Origin: Chitinophaga agri
GTDB lineage: Bacteria; Bacteroidota; Bacteroidia; Chitinophagales; Chitinophagaceae
Reading direction: 5' to 3'
Length of the DNA: 64,000 nucleotides
Assembly (NCBI RefSeq): GCF_010093065.1
Contig: NZ_CP048113.1
Coordinates: forward strand, 1-64,000
Positions 36,009-45,569 of this stretch are shown one piece after another. Position numbers and translations under genes: made by a program. A model generated the notes under the pieces. The model was not told where the DNA came from. It was given only the letters and a program-made list of their open reading frames with translations, and did no database searches. Positions within the stretch are counted from its first letter, which is position 1. Each line of letters starts with the position of its first letter.

Positions 36009-36392
36009 ATGAAAGATTACAAAAAGCATTTCATCGTTCCGGCTCCCCCGGAAGATCTGTATAAAGCACTGACGAATCCTTACACCATCCGCCTCTGGAC
36101 CGGCGAACCGGCTGAGATGTCTACCGAGCCAGGTACGGAGTTCTCCCTCTGGGACGAGAGTATCGTAGGGATGAACCTGGAATTTGAGGAAAATAGGAAG
36201 ATCGTGCAGGAATGGTATTTCGGCGACCAGCCGGAAGATTCCATCGTCACTATCATCCTGCATCCAAATAAGAAGGGTACTGACGTAGAGCTCAGGCATA
36301 CCAACATCCCTGACGAGGCGTATGACGACATCGTAGGGGGATGGAATGAAAGCTACTTCGGTGCGTTGATCGATTTTTATACCGGAGAATAA
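36009..36392 (+). CDS. SRPBCC / AHSA1-like START-fold protein
   Basis: 127 residues with the pattern of the activator-of-Hsp90 homologue 1 family: VPAPPEDLYKALTNPYTIRLWTG at the N-terminus, a beta region with GTEFSLWD, and a final amphipathic helix (GWNESYFGALIDFY). These proteins bind hydrophobic ligands in a deep pocket. The specific role is unknown. Its stop shares one base with the next start codon. Confidence 0.75.
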   Translation: MKDYKKHFIVPAPPEDLYKALTNPYTIRLWTGEPAEMSTEPGTEFSLWDESIVGMNLEFEENRKIVQEWYFGDQPEDSIVTIILHPNKKGTDVELRHTNIPDEAYDDIVGGWNESYFGALIDFYTGE

Positions 36393-36862
36393 TGAAGGCC
36401 GCCAGCGTCAGCGAACTGAAAAAGGAATTGCAGGAAGTTCCACCGGCTCAGCTGGTGGAATTATGCCTGCGTCTGGCGAAGTTCAAAAAGGAAAATAAAG
36501 AGCTGCTGAACTACCTGCTGTTTGAATCGCATGACCTGCAAGCCTATATCGAGGCCGTTAAAGAGGAAATGGATGAAGCATTCGCAGAAACGCCTAGGCA
36601 GCATATCTATTTCGTTAAGAAGCACTTACGGAAGATCCTCCGGGCTACGAATAAGCATATCAAATACACCGGCTCTAAGCAGGCCGAGGTAGAACTATTG
36701 CTCTATTTCTGTACCAAGGTAAAAAAGGGAGGATTCAAGATAGGAGAGAGCGTTGCGCTCACAAAACTCTATGTGCAACAGGTGAAAAAGATCGAGAAAG
36801 CCATTTCACAGCAGCATGAAGACCTCCAGCATGATTATCAAAGACAGTTGGATAGGTTATGA
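36392..36862 (+). CDS. Conserved hypothetical protein
   Basis: 156 residues, mostly helical and lysine/glutamate-rich, without signal peptide. It overlaps the START-like gene by one base, so it is probably co-translated. Function not recognised. Confidence 0.65.
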   Translation: MKAASVSELKKELQEVPPAQLVELCLRLAKFKKENKELLNYLLFESHDLQAYIEAVKEEMDEAFAETPRQHIYFVKKHLRKILRATNKHIKYTGSKQAEVELLLYFCTKVKKGGFKIGESVALTKLYVQQVKKIEKAISQQHEDLQHDYQRQLDRL

Positions 36863-36866
36863 CGGA

Positions 36867-37136
36867 CTATTCGGCTCCTTCAACCATATCCATTTCCAGT
36901 AACTTACTCATTCCTGCATATTCTGCAGCTGCTTCGGGACATAACATCGCGCCGAGCGATACTACCGCCTTTCTGGCCAGGTTTTCAATATCGGTAGGAG
37001 TAGCAAAGAAGGCAGGTGTATGTTCTTTCATCTGCCTTAACAGGTTATTCTTGTGCTGTATAGAGAGACCGGCTAAAGCTTTCAATCTTTCAGTGGTGGT
37101 ATTGTACAGTTCCTCGTAGTAAAAAAGCATGTTCAT
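36867..37136 (-). CDS. Hypothetical helical protein
   Basis: 89 residues on the opposite strand, ending 4 bp from the previous gene. Contains a helical PTDIENLARKAVVSLGAMLCPEAAAEYAGM segment. No family recognised; the reverse frame also has an open stretch, but its composition is less protein-like. Confidence 0.55.
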   Translation of the reverse strand: MNMLFYYEELYNTTTERLKALAGLSIQHKNNLLRQMKEHTPAFFATPTDIENLARKAVVSLGAMLCPEAAAEYAGMSKLLEMDMVEGAE

Positions 37137-37214
37137 AAAAACACTTGTTTAGACGACAAATGTATGCCTTAGCCTATAATGAAAGCTATATTGAAATCTT
37201 ATGGTCCATAAGAT

Positions 37215-38111
37215 TTAGTTATAGATGGATTTTGCTAATTTGATGAATCTTTTATTGAGTTCGCTGGTTTCTCCCTTTCTTTGGATGAAATAAAAACTAC
37301 GTTCTATACGCAGCCCTTCAAATTGCAGCACAGCCAGTTCTCCAAGCTGTAATTCCTTGACGATCGACCGGGTAGACAGGAAGCCCACACAACCCGATTC
37401 TACCAGGAAATTCTTCAGTGCTTCTGTTCCGCCCAGCCGGACATTGATCTTTAAATCGTCCAGCCCGATCCTGCTTTTTTTAAGCCCCTCCTTGATCGCT
37501 TCCAGCGTGCCGCTACCCCTTTCCCTGATCGCTAAGGGCATGTTCAGGATCTCTTTTAACGGGTATTCCTTTTTCCTCACCAGCGGATTATTGTGGCTGC
37601 ATACCGCTACGATCTGGTCCTTCAGGAATGGCTGGTAGGTCACATTAGTCAGCTTGCCTTTCTCTTCCGTCACACCAATGTTGATCTCTTTGTTCAGCAG
37701 GGCATCCAGCACAATTTCACTGTTCCTGTTCAATAAAGAGATCTCTACGCGGGGATATTCCTGGTTGAAAGCGGACATCACCCTGGGCAGTATATATAAC
37801 GCGGCAGTCGTGCTGGCACCCAGATTCAGCACACCCGTGGCCTGTAACTTGTCCTTCATCACCGAAATATCAAATTCCGTTTCCTGCTGGATCATCTTCA
37901 CTGTCAACAACCGCTTGTATAGCAGTTGCCCCGCTTCCGTGAGTTCTATCTGCAAGCCTTTCCGCTCAAACAATTTAGTCTGATACAGCTCCTCCAGGCT
38001 CTTAATATGACTGCTCACCGCTGGCTGTGAGATGAACAGTACTTCGCTCGCTTTCGAGAAACTCCGTTCCCGCGCTACTTCCATAAATACCAGATGTCGG
38101 GTCGATAACAT
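37215..38111 (-). CDS. LysR-family transcriptional regulator
   Basis: 298 residues. The N-terminal winged helix is typical (FMEVARERSFSKASEVLFISQPAVSSHIKSLEE), followed by a periplasmic-binding-protein-like effector domain from about residue 90 (GVLNLGASTTAALYILPRVMSAF). LysR proteins usually control a divergent gene; here that is the membrane-protein pair starting at 38314. The inducer is unknown. Confidence 0.85.
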   Translation of the reverse strand: MLSTRHLVFMEVARERSFSKASEVLFISQPAVSSHIKSLEELYQTKLFERKGLQIELTEAGQLLYKRLLTVKMIQQETEFDISVMKDKLQATGVLNLGASTTAALYILPRVMSAFNQEYPRVEISLLNRNSEIVLDALLNKEINIGVTEEKGKLTNVTYQPFLKDQIVAVCSHNNPLVRKKEYPLKEILNMPLAIRERGSGTLEAIKEGLKKSRIGLDDLKINVRLGGTEALKNFLVESGCVGFLSTRSIVKELQLGELAVLQFEGLRIERSFYFIQRKGETSELNKRFIKLAKSIYN

Positions 38112-38221
38112 AGGCCGCTATTTGTATCCAAGGTATTTAAAATACGGGTCCACTCCAAGAGAGATCGCCTGACAAAATTTAGCTACCAGATTATCAGATA
38201 TTTATAATATTTATACAATTA

Positions 38222-38245
38222 AACTTTCAGAAAATTTTGAAAGTT
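38222..38245. promoter_or_regulatory. Candidate LysR operator
   Basis: AACTTTCA and TGAAAGTT form an inverted repeat with an 8-base AT-rich centre, in the gap between the divergent genes. It includes a T-N11-A type spacing as LysR sites do. Confidence 0.45.
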
Positions 38246-38313
38246 CAGTTGTGAATGCATAGCTTTGTCTCACGATAGCAATCTTCTGCCAGTCACCTGA
38301 AAATGTACCCGGT

Positions 38314-38667
38314 ATGAACACCTTAGCTTACATCATTTATTTGCTGATTACCTACCTGATCACTGTGCGTGTGGGCTTTATTTTCTACCGTAACGGAAGA
38401 GTATTTATACTCGACGTGCTACAGCAGAATGTGCCCCTGACAGATGCGATCAACCGTATCCTGCTCGTCGGATACTATCTGGTCAATCTCGGCTATGCTG
38501 CCCTGATGATCAGCACTTGGAGTACGATCGTCAACTGGACCGCTCTGCTGTTGTCCATCACCGTCATGACAGGAAAGATACTGCTGACACTGGCCGTGAT
38601 GCACTACTGCAATATGATCGTGATCTATTTTATCAGTAAACGTAGTCAATCAATTCTTCACCCTTAA
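38314..38667 (+). CDS. Small integral membrane protein, LysR-divergent, paralogue 1
   Basis: 117 residues with three hydrophobic helices. The segment GRVFILDVLQQNVPLTDAIN followed by VGYYLVNLGYA closely parallels the next gene. The pair lies 12 bp apart and is probably one transcript under LysR control. Function unknown. Confidence 0.7.
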   Translation: MNTLAYIIYLLITYLITVRVGFIFYRNGRVFILDVLQQNVPLTDAINRILLVGYYLVNLGYAALMISTWSTIVNWTALLLSITVMTGKILLTLAVMHYCNMIVIYFISKRSQSILHP

Positions 38668-38679
38668 AAACACTGTTGT

Positions 38680-39072
38680 ATGGAAAGTTCTCTGAATTTC
38701 GTCGCCTATCTGATCTATCTGCCTGTTGTTATTGGATTAACATGGTACGTAGCACATACTTTATTCAAAAACAGCAAGGTATTTATGCTGGATATTTTTC
38801 ACGGAAATGAAGGCATTGCCCTGGCCACAAACAAACTGTTTGAAACCGGCTTCTATCTGTTAAACCTGGGTTTTGCGCTCTGGATCATGCAGATCGCCTA
38901 TGACATCTCTACAAACCGTCGCGTGATGGAAGTACTCAGTGCGAAGATCGGTGGATTCTGTATCATGCTCGGCCTGATGCTTTTCTTCAATCTTTACCTG
39001 TTCTTCAGGGGAAGAAAAAGAGCTAAAACAGCTATCAAACCATTCCCACCAATACCTGTGACGGGTGCTTGA
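38680..39072 (+). CDS. Small integral membrane protein, paralogue 2
   Basis: 130 residues, three hydrophobic helices and a basic C-terminal tail (RGRKRAKTAIK). SKVFMLDIFHGNEGIALATN and TGFYLLNLGFA align with paralogue 1, so the two may form a hetero-oligomer. Confidence 0.7.
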   Translation: MESSLNFVAYLIYLPVVIGLTWYVAHTLFKNSKVFMLDIFHGNEGIALATNKLFETGFYLLNLGFALWIMQIAYDISTNRRVMEVLSAKIGGFCIMLGLMLFFNLYLFFRGRKRAKTAIKPFPPIPVTGA

Positions 39073-39180
39073 TACCGGTCTGTCTTTTATCCCTGCCTCC
39101 GGCCTGTCCTGTTTAGCTAACCTCCTGCTTTAGATGCTTTGGCGTATGCCCCGGCATCTTTGGCGTTTTCCATACATACA

Positions 39181-39215
39181 AAAAAAACGCCTGCTCCGCT
39201 CCCGGAACAGGCGTT
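39181..39215 (-). terminator. Terminator of the glycanase gene
   Basis: A GC-rich hairpin (arms 39186-39198 and 39203-39215, one mismatch) is followed on the minus strand by a T-run. It lies 24 bp after the stop of the next gene. Confidence 0.65.
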
Positions 39216-39238
39216 ATCATTTTCAGGTAACGATCAGT

Positions 39239-42200
39239 TTATTGTAGCAACAGCTTCTTCGTTATCACTTTTTCGCCGTAGACAAATTTCAGGACGTATA
39301 CACCTTTCGGTAACTGCGGAAGATGCAGCCTCATTTCCGGCTGTGCCTTCGCTGTATACACCTGTCTGCCATTCAGATCATACACAAATACCTGTCCCTG
39401 ACCATTGTAGTTAGAAATGATCACCTTCGCCTGACCATCCGTAGCCGGATTAGGCAATATTTGTATAGACGGTTCTTTCATGATCGCCGGCGCTTCCTTC
39501 GTCACTGCCGTTGCCATGACTGCGGCAGCACTATTCGCCAGTGTCACCGTGCCATATCCCGCTGTGCTCTGATAATTGTATAAGGTACCAAACCATACGG
39601 CCTGTCCGTCACGTGCACCGCCATTATCATCATCATCGTAACCGGCATCAAATCCGAAGGAAATACCCGCTGACGGTGTGATACCCAGCTGCGACCATGG
39701 TATGCTGATTTCCACGGAATAGCCGCCGGTGATAGCTGCGTAGGCATGCTGCATGCCTGTGATTGCCACCTTGCTAAACAATCCGCTGCTGTTATACGCC
39801 TTGATGAACTGGTTATCCTGCCCATCGAAAACGCTTAGTTTATTGTTATTCGCATCAATGAATATCTCTACTGCATCATTATCCCAAGCATCTGGTGAAT
39901 CAGCATACAGATTACCGTCCAGTACTCTCACGCCGATGTAAAGGTTATTCGCATCCCAGAGCACACCGAATGTCGCAGTATTATTAGGCGATCCCGTCGT
40001 CACTTTGCTGATAGTCTGTGACAAATTCCAGCTACTTTCACTCAGGTTACCATTCACCGTAATAGTACCTGCCGCAGGACGTGCCAGCATAGTGCCTGGC
40101 TGATTCGGATCGACTACACTTCCTACGGTTACCTGCACCTGATCAGCCGATGTCAGTGTGCCGTCACTTACAGTCAGCTGGAATACATATGTATTGCCGT
40201 TTGTAAGACCTGTGATCACGGGATTCGCAATTGCCGCATTACTGATCGTGACTGCTGGTCCGCTTACTTTCGTCCAGCTATAGGTCACACTGTTTCCTTC
40301 CGGATCAGCACCCGTACCCTGTAAGGTGACAGTCGTTGTATTGGCTGCCAGCGTAATGTCAGCGCCCGCATTTGCTACTGGTGGCTGGTTCTGCGGACCG
40401 CTACAGGTTGTCAGGTAAACCGTTCCAAATACTGCCGGATTGGAGAACGCGGTCGTATTCGTAGCAAAAGAAGTGATCTGCGCATCACGTGTACCATTGT
40501 TGTCGTCATCGTCTATTTGTACATCCAGTCCGAGTGGCTTGCCTACTGCTGGTGTCGTACCGATGGTCGCCCAGGGAATGGCCACTTCCAGGTTATAACC
40601 TGTGGTCGTAGCGTATTGTCTAAAGTTGATGCCGGTTGTTCCTGTAACAGAATTAGAGCCTGTATGTATCACATTATCATTCCACCTGAAGCCTAACTGG
40701 AAATCATTCGCACCGTCGTACGTGCTTCCTTTGCTGTTATCGCCGTCAATGAATATTTCCACTACATCATCTTCCCACCAGCTGGCACCCGAGTCTGAGA
40801 TACGTGTGGCATCATTGACCTCTACCAGGAGATACAGGTTCGTATTATCGTACATCGCTCTCCATTTGCCGGCATAGTCTGACGGCAAACTACCCAACAC
40901 CACATTGCTGATGTTCCTGACAGGCGCAATCGCCCATGCCGCATCAATGCTATTGTCAATTACCGGCGCTGTTCCGGATACCTGTGCGATCACCGGCGAT
41001 ACACAGGGTGGATTATCATTGTCCGCGATCGTCACCGTGGCGATCGTGTCTCCACCCAGTTTGTAAGATGCATCCGGTTTCAATGTCAGTCGTAATGTTT
41101 CCGGTCCTTCGAAGATCGCGTCATTTACCGGTGTGATATTGATCACTGCGGATGGTTGTGCAGGCGTCAGTGTGATCGTGCCACTCAGTGCCGGATTGGC
41201 CGTATAGTCGCTCGTGCCGGCTGTACCGGATACTGCATATTTAACGCTGATATTTTGTGAGAGCACAGACGTACTTACCGTGAACCTGCCCGCTGTGCCA
41301 CTCTCAGATGCATTCGGTATTGTCGCCACTATATTCACCCCTGGCAGGATGGTCACTTTTCGTGTAGCGGTGAAGTTGCCACTGGCTGTCGTTACTGTGA
41401 TATTGGCGGTACCGATACCGACAGCGGTCACTTTGCCTGTAGCATCTACTGTCGCTACTGCCGGTGCAGAGCTGGTCCAGGTAACGTTCTTGTTGGTCGC
41501 ATCAGCCGGAATGATATCAGCAGACAACTGTAGGATCTGGCCTTCTGTCAACGTCGTATCATTACCTGGTTTGATGGCTACGCCGGATACAGGAATATTG
41601 ATATGCTGTATGATCAGCTGGAAACTGTTATTACGGTTGATGTAGGCGCCTGATTCCGCATTGGTAACGGTCAGGTTGTTGAATGTTGCGGTGGTGGAGC
41701 CTGCCTGCACATACAGGCCGAATCCGCCATATACGTCGGACGGAACATCTCTTACGACTGGGTCGAGGCCTGTCCCGTCAATAGTGGTGTTGTTAAAAAC
41801 AAGATGATGCAGGTTATTGCCATAGATCTGAATACCATCGCGCTGAGAACGCAGGATGGTATTGTTGTCGAATTGCATATTAAAAATACCACTGCCTCCG
41901 GCGTAGAACTCGATCGCACCTCTTTTCTGATTCCACAGGTCGTAGCTGGTACCGCAGCCAATCATCGTGTTCTCATATACCCTGATCAGGTCTCCCGGGT
42001 ACTCAAAGGTGAAACCGGGGAAGTCATTCGTAAAGCGGATGGCAGAACCGCCTACGCCGTCTTTGATCAGGTTGTGATGGATCTCATGACCGGTGCCACC
42101 AAATAAAGCGATACTGCCGGCACGCCAGTTGTTTTCGATCGTGTTATACCGGAAGATATTGTTGCGGCAGGTGGCGGTGTTCCCGGCTACGTTGGCAGGC

Positions 42201-43495
42201 CATACTGCCAGACCATCATCCCCGTTATTCCTCACGCTCGATTGCTCCACCACAGAATTGGAAGTACCCTGACAGAAGTTTACGCCATCCGCATAGTTAT
42301 TCCTGATACGGCATTTTGAAATGACCAGGTCATTGGTAATGTCAATGGGATAAGGCGCATCGTAACCTGCTATCCAGAAACCGCATTCAAAGTGTTCCAC
42401 CCATATATCGTGTATACGGGAGCCGGTACCATAGGTTCCCATGAAACCTTTATACGTCTTGTACATTTCGCCAGGCAGTCGCGGATTGGCTTCGTCATAT
42501 TTCAGACGGTCATTGTTGATCGTGCTGAGTGTAAAATTAGAGATCTCTACATTACTGGCCCGGCCCATAAAGCCGCCATAGAATTGTTTGTCGGTGGAGA
42601 AATAAACTTCGGTGTACCAGATCCCGGCACCCTGGATCTTCATGTTGCTGACATTCAGCGCGAGCTTGTCGCTCAGCAGGAAGCGACCCGCCGGAATGTA
42701 CACATGTTTACTTTGTGCAGCAGCTGCTGCGATACAGGCGTTGAAAGCGGCAAAGTCGTCCGTCTGGTCATTGGCAACTGCGCCATAGTCGGTGACAGAC
42801 AGAAAATTGGCCGGCATGGTCAATGCCGCCGGCACCGGTTCCAGTTCCACAAAGTCGAGCCCATAAGTGATGGCGTCATTGTTGTCCTTACGGATACTCA
42901 GTTTGTCGCCTGCATTCAGAGCCGCATCCAGTCTGAAGTGTACTTCGTCAAAACGCATAAATGTCTTGCCGCCGGGTGTCTGCACCGGATCTGCATCAGG
43001 AAAATACTGGTACGCCCAGTAGGAGGAGAGATTGATGGTGCGTACTTTCACACCGTTGACATACAGACCCAGGCTACCAGTACGGCCGGCACCGGTATTG
43101 TCGTCCGGCATCGTGAATCGCAGGTTGACGCCTTGCGCGGCCTGCGAGAGTGTCCATTCAACACCAGCGCCGTTAGTGGCCAGGCTGACATACTTCTGGT
43201 CAGAAGCCTCTGAGGCGATCTGTGTCTGAATGAACTGGGGCGATTGCTCCAGGGAAGCACCACCATCAAGTGCTGCATTTTCTGCTTCATAACGGGTGTA
43301 GGGCAACTGGTATGCGCCACGGGGTAAACCATCGCTTTGCGCCAGCAGGACCTTACTTTGCATCAGTAACAGTAAAAAGCATATCATCAGACGCCAGCGT
43401 GGAATAATGCACCGGCGTCTGAGCCGGGCAGGACGGACCTGCGTAATGGACGCGGAATGTGCCGCATTTGAGGGAAAAGAAGCGGGTTTTCTCAT
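39239..43495 (-). CDS. Secreted multi-domain beta-helix glycanase, probably GH87 (alpha-1,3-glucanase/mycodextranase type)
   Basis: About 1418 residues from the chosen ATG at 43495; an upstream ATG at 43681 would add 62 residues unlike a signal region. A signal peptide follows a basic stretch (RWRLMICFLLLLM...VLLAQ). Domains in order: CBM6/35-like (about 60-225), right-handed beta-helix (230-630) beginning VTDYGAVANDQTDDFAAF, Big_2 Ig-like (638-715), Calx-beta (720-815), CBM9-like (828-1020), PKD-like (1035-1120), second CBM9-like (1133-1335) and a type IX sorting domain (1343-1418; ILPNPATDG, VYDLNGRQVY, PKGVYVLKF). The helix carries ADGVNFCQGTSN and RNNGDDGLAVWP, with clustered Asp as in GH87 enzymes. 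It may attack fungal alpha-glucan or dextran-like polymers at the cell surface. The GH87 assignment is from memory of motifs. Confidence 0.7.
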   Translation of the reverse strand: MRKPASFPSNAAHSASITQVRPARLRRRCIIPRWRLMICFLLLLMQSKVLLAQSDGLPRGAYQLPYTRYEAENAALDGGASLEQSPQFIQTQIASEASDQKYVSLATNGAGVEWTLSQAAQGVNLRFTMPDDNTGAGRTGSLGLYVNGVKVRTINLSSYWAYQYFPDADPVQTPGGKTFMRFDEVHFRLDAALNAGDKLSIRKDNNDAITYGLDFVELEPVPAALTMPANFLSVTDYGAVANDQTDDFAAFNACIAAAAAQSKHVYIPAGRFLLSDKLALNVSNMKIQGAGIWYTEVYFSTDKQFYGGFMGRASNVEISNFTLSTINNDRLKYDEANPRLPGEMYKTYKGFMGTYGTGSRIHDIWVEHFECGFWIAGYDAPYPIDITNDLVISKCRIRNNYADGVNFCQGTSNSVVEQSSVRNNGDDGLAVWPANVAGNTATCRNNIFRYNTIENNWRAGSIALFGGTGHEIHHNLIKDGVGGSAIRFTNDFPGFTFEYPGDLIRVYENTMIGCGTSYDLWNQKRGAIEFYAGGSGIFNMQFDNNTILRSQRDGIQIYGNNLHHLVFNNTTIDGTGLDPVVRDVPSDVYGGFGLYVQAGSTTATFNNLTVTNAESGAYINRNNSFQLIIQHINIPVSGVAIKPGNDTTLTEGQILQLSADIIPADATNKNVTWTSSAPAVATVDATGKVTAVGIGTANITVTTASGNFTATRKVTILPGVNIVATIPNASESGTAGRFTVSTSVLSQNISVKYAVSGTAGTSDYTANPALSGTITLTPAQPSAVINITPVNDAIFEGPETLRLTLKPDASYKLGGDTIATVTIADNDNPPCVSPVIAQVSGTAPVIDNSIDAAWAIAPVRNISNVVLGSLPSDYAGKWRAMYDNTNLYLLVEVNDATRISDSGASWWEDDVVEIFIDGDNSKGSTYDGANDFQLGFRWNDNVIHTGSNSVTGTTGINFRQYATTTGYNLEVAIPWATIGTTPAVGKPLGLDVQIDDDDNNGTRDAQITSFATNTTAFSNPAVFGTVYLTTCSGPQNQPPVANAGADITLAANTTTVTLQGTGADPEGNSVTYSWTKVSGPAVTISNAAIANPVITGLTNGNTYVFQLTVSDGTLTSADQVQVTVGSVVDPNQPGTMLARPAAGTITVNGNLSESSWNLSQTISKVTTGSPNNTATFGVLWDANNLYIGVRVLDGNLYADSPDAWDNDAVEIFIDANNNKLSVFDGQDNQFIKAYNSSGLFSKVAITGMQHAYAAITGGYSVEISIPWSQLGITPSAGISFGFDAGYDDDDNGGARDGQAVWFGTLYNYQSTAGYGTVTLANSAAAVMATAVTKEAPAIMKEPSIQILPNPATDGQAKVIISNYNGQGQVFVYDLNGRQVYTAKAQPEMRLHLPQLPKGVYVLKFVYGEKVITKKLLLQ

Positions 43496-43826
43496 ATAGA
43501 AGGTATTTAGAGACAGGAATTCTTCCAGGAGTGGCTCAGGATCAACAACGTGGTAATATTTTTCATCCGTGGTAATGTCAAAGGAAAAGAAGTCGGCTGA
43601 AATGGGCAAGTAATACGGAGAAAATATAGAAAATACGGCGGCTTTATGAAGGTGGTGCCGTTTTAATGTGTTCATCTGCAATCTGATATGGATATATGAA
43701 CAGCTTCATTGATATAGGCCGTTTCAGCTGATTTATCGGGATGAACAAGGTTTTACGCCTTTTTAGAGGGCTCTTTTTTCCGTGGATATTTTGTTTAATT
43801 TAGCGGTACTATGAAATACCTGTACC

Positions 43827-44249
43827 ATGGAAATTAAAGCTCATTTCTCCCGGATCGGATACATACTGTTAGGCGTATGGGTGCTATTGTTCTTCGTCAT
43901 GATATTCCTGGAATACAGTCCGGCTGTCATGTTCATTTATGTAGCGCTATCCGTGTTCATCACCGGGGTCAAACCGTTTACCTATTCTATCTTACTGGAA
44001 AAAGACAGGGTAACGATCGTATGGTATAAGTATTTCATCAAAAGGAGGATTGTCCGCGATATCCAGTCGGTGACGATGGATGTCGTTTACATCCGCTCAA
44101 GCGGCGAACCGGACGATGCCGTACTCAAGATCTTTGCTGGCCCCAACTGTATTCACCGGGCATTTGCCAACCAGGGATTTGAAGAGGCTGATTTCCGGAA
44201 ACTGATCGTAAAGCTGGAGAAATTTAAGATCAGCCGACAGGTTGTTTAA
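43827..44249 (+). CDS. Membrane-anchored hypothetical protein, PH-like
   Basis: 140 residues. Two N-terminal hydrophobic helices (ILLGVWVLLFFVMIF, SPAVMFIYVALSVFIT) are followed by a soluble beta-rich part (YSILLEKDRVTIVWYKYFIKRRIV) as in bacterial PH-domain membrane proteins. No specific role is visible. Confidence 0.6.
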   Translation: MEIKAHFSRIGYILLGVWVLLFFVMIFLEYSPAVMFIYVALSVFITGVKPFTYSILLEKDRVTIVWYKYFIKRRIVRDIQSVTMDVVYIRSSGEPDDAVLKIFAGPNCIHRAFANQGFEEADFRKLIVKLEKFKISRQVV

Positions 44250-44281
44250 CATAAAAAAGCGTTAGTCCCGTAACATACTCA

Positions 44282-44440
44282 ATGACACTAGGCACCAGAT
44301 ATACACAGAGGGATCACATTAAAGGCCTGCTCATCGCAGCAACGATCATCGCCGCGTTGCTTTTTTTTCTAAAAGGCCGGTATTTTCTTAAAACAGGTAT
44401 TTCTTTCAATATCAACTATTTATGTACTACCGGGTGGTAA
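44282..44440 (+). CDS. Possible 52-residue single-helix membrane peptide
   Basis: A short frame 32 bp after the previous gene with a basic start (TRYTQRDHIKG) and one hydrophobic helix (LLIAATIIAALLFFL). Its composition is plausible, but nothing else supports it. Confidence 0.3.
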   Translation: MTLGTRYTQRDHIKGLLIAATIIAALLFFLKGRYFLKTGISFNINYLCTTGW

Positions 44441-44477
44441 TGAAGGCTACCTGAGTATGTTTCAGGTACGTTTGAGA

Positions 44478-44559
44478 TTCGCTTAAGTAGGCTTTCTCTT
44501 ACGTTTCTCTTACGTTTTAAAACGTAAGAGAAACGTAAGAGAAAGCCTACTTAAGCGAA
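44478..44559. repeat. 82-bp perfect palindrome
   Basis: Two 41-base arms are perfectly complementary with no spacer, centred at 44518/44519 in ACGTTTTAAAACGT. Each arm contains a tandem CTCTTACGTTT repeat. It could work as a terminator for the genes on its left. No insertion-sequence ends were recognised around it. Confidence 0.75.
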
Positions 44560-45029
44560 CCTTGTCTTAATACAGAAAAACTTTACAGTTTTATTATGGA
44601 AGATCAGGATTGACTTTACAACTATTTCTAATTTCAGTTTGGACTTTACGGGTCAATACCCGAACATTGATCCAAAGCTTCCACTGAAACCTGTTAACAC
44701 TGTACGACAAACCCGGCTTATGACGCCAAAACAACCCTTCGTGATGCGAAACCAACGCCTCGTCTGCTTTGTTCAGCTCCGTGTCGAAATCCTTGCTAAT
44801 ATTGTGTGATGAATGACAGCCAAAGGGCAGCATCCATAACTGGACTGGGGCATCCTGTTACACCTGACAACTGTTGCAACAAATGCCTGGGGTGCATTTG
44901 GAGTGATGGAAACTGTGACCTTAAGTGTAGTGAAAATAAACCTGCTTGATGGACGGGTTTGTCGTTCAACACTTACATAGCTTAAAACGTCGTCCTCAAC
45001 AGGATATACGATTCAACAATGAATAAACC
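44560..45029. other. Intergenic region without supported gene
   Basis: A 79-codon frame on the minus strand (44594-44833) has no recognisable features and no good start context. I see no RNA gene or repeat here. Confidence 0.4.
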
Positions 45030-45569
45030 ATGGAAGGAAAGAAAATAGTGATTATCGATCCACAGCATGACTTTACCGCATTAGAAGGTTTTTATGCGAT
45101 AAAGCATAAAGCCATCCACCAGATGCGGGATGCCCTGCAACGAATCAACAACCTGCTCGCACGAACTGATAAAGATGCTATTATGATCCTTCGTTCCGAC
45201 TACAGGCCGGACCAGTTTGCCCCCGGACAATCCATTTGTCTGCCAGGTACTACCGGTAATCAGATCGATCGTGACCTCGCTGTTGACCCAACGTACACAT
45301 TTATCACCAAAACGGAACACAGCGCATTTAAGGCCACCGCCTTTACAGACTATCTGAAAGCAACAAAAACAACAACGCTTTTCATCTGTGGATTCCTTGC
45401 GGAATATTGTGTCAGACAGACAGCACTGGACGCATTACAAGGAGGCTATACAGTTTATCTGGTGGAGGACTGTATCGGAACAGGAGACGATGTACAACAG
45501 AGAAGGATGGATATGATTGAAGAATTACAGGAGAAAGGAGCGAGAATGATAAACAGTACTGCGCTATGA
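45030..45569 (+). CDS. Cysteine hydrolase, nicotinamidase/isochorismatase family
   Basis: 179 residues. The catalytic triad of the family is visible: D10 in IIDPQHDF, K94 in ITKTEHSAF and C127 in GFLAEYCVRQTALDA. The region with FAPGQSICLPGTTGNQID corresponds to the segment near the metal site of nicotinamidases. The likely reaction is hydrolysis of an amide such as nicotinamide, but substrate cannot be read from sequence. It stands alone, with no NAD genes nearby. Confidence 0.75.
   Translation: MEGKKIVIIDPQHDFTALEGFYAIKHKAIHQMRDALQRINNLLARTDKDAIMILRSDYRPDQFAPGQSICLPGTTGNQIDRDLAVDPTYTFITKTEHSAFKATAFTDYLKATKTTTLFICGFLAEYCVRQTALDALQGGYTVYLVEDCIGTGDDVQQRRMDMIEELQEKGARMINSTAL

Noticed and set aside
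42392..43213. A 273-codon open frame on the plus strand opposite the glycanase gene
   Set aside because: It is antisense to clearly conserved beta-helix coding sequence and its product has no recognisable pattern.
44594..44833. A 79-codon minus-strand frame
   Set aside because: No motif, no ribosome binding site and no neighbour support; could be old debris.
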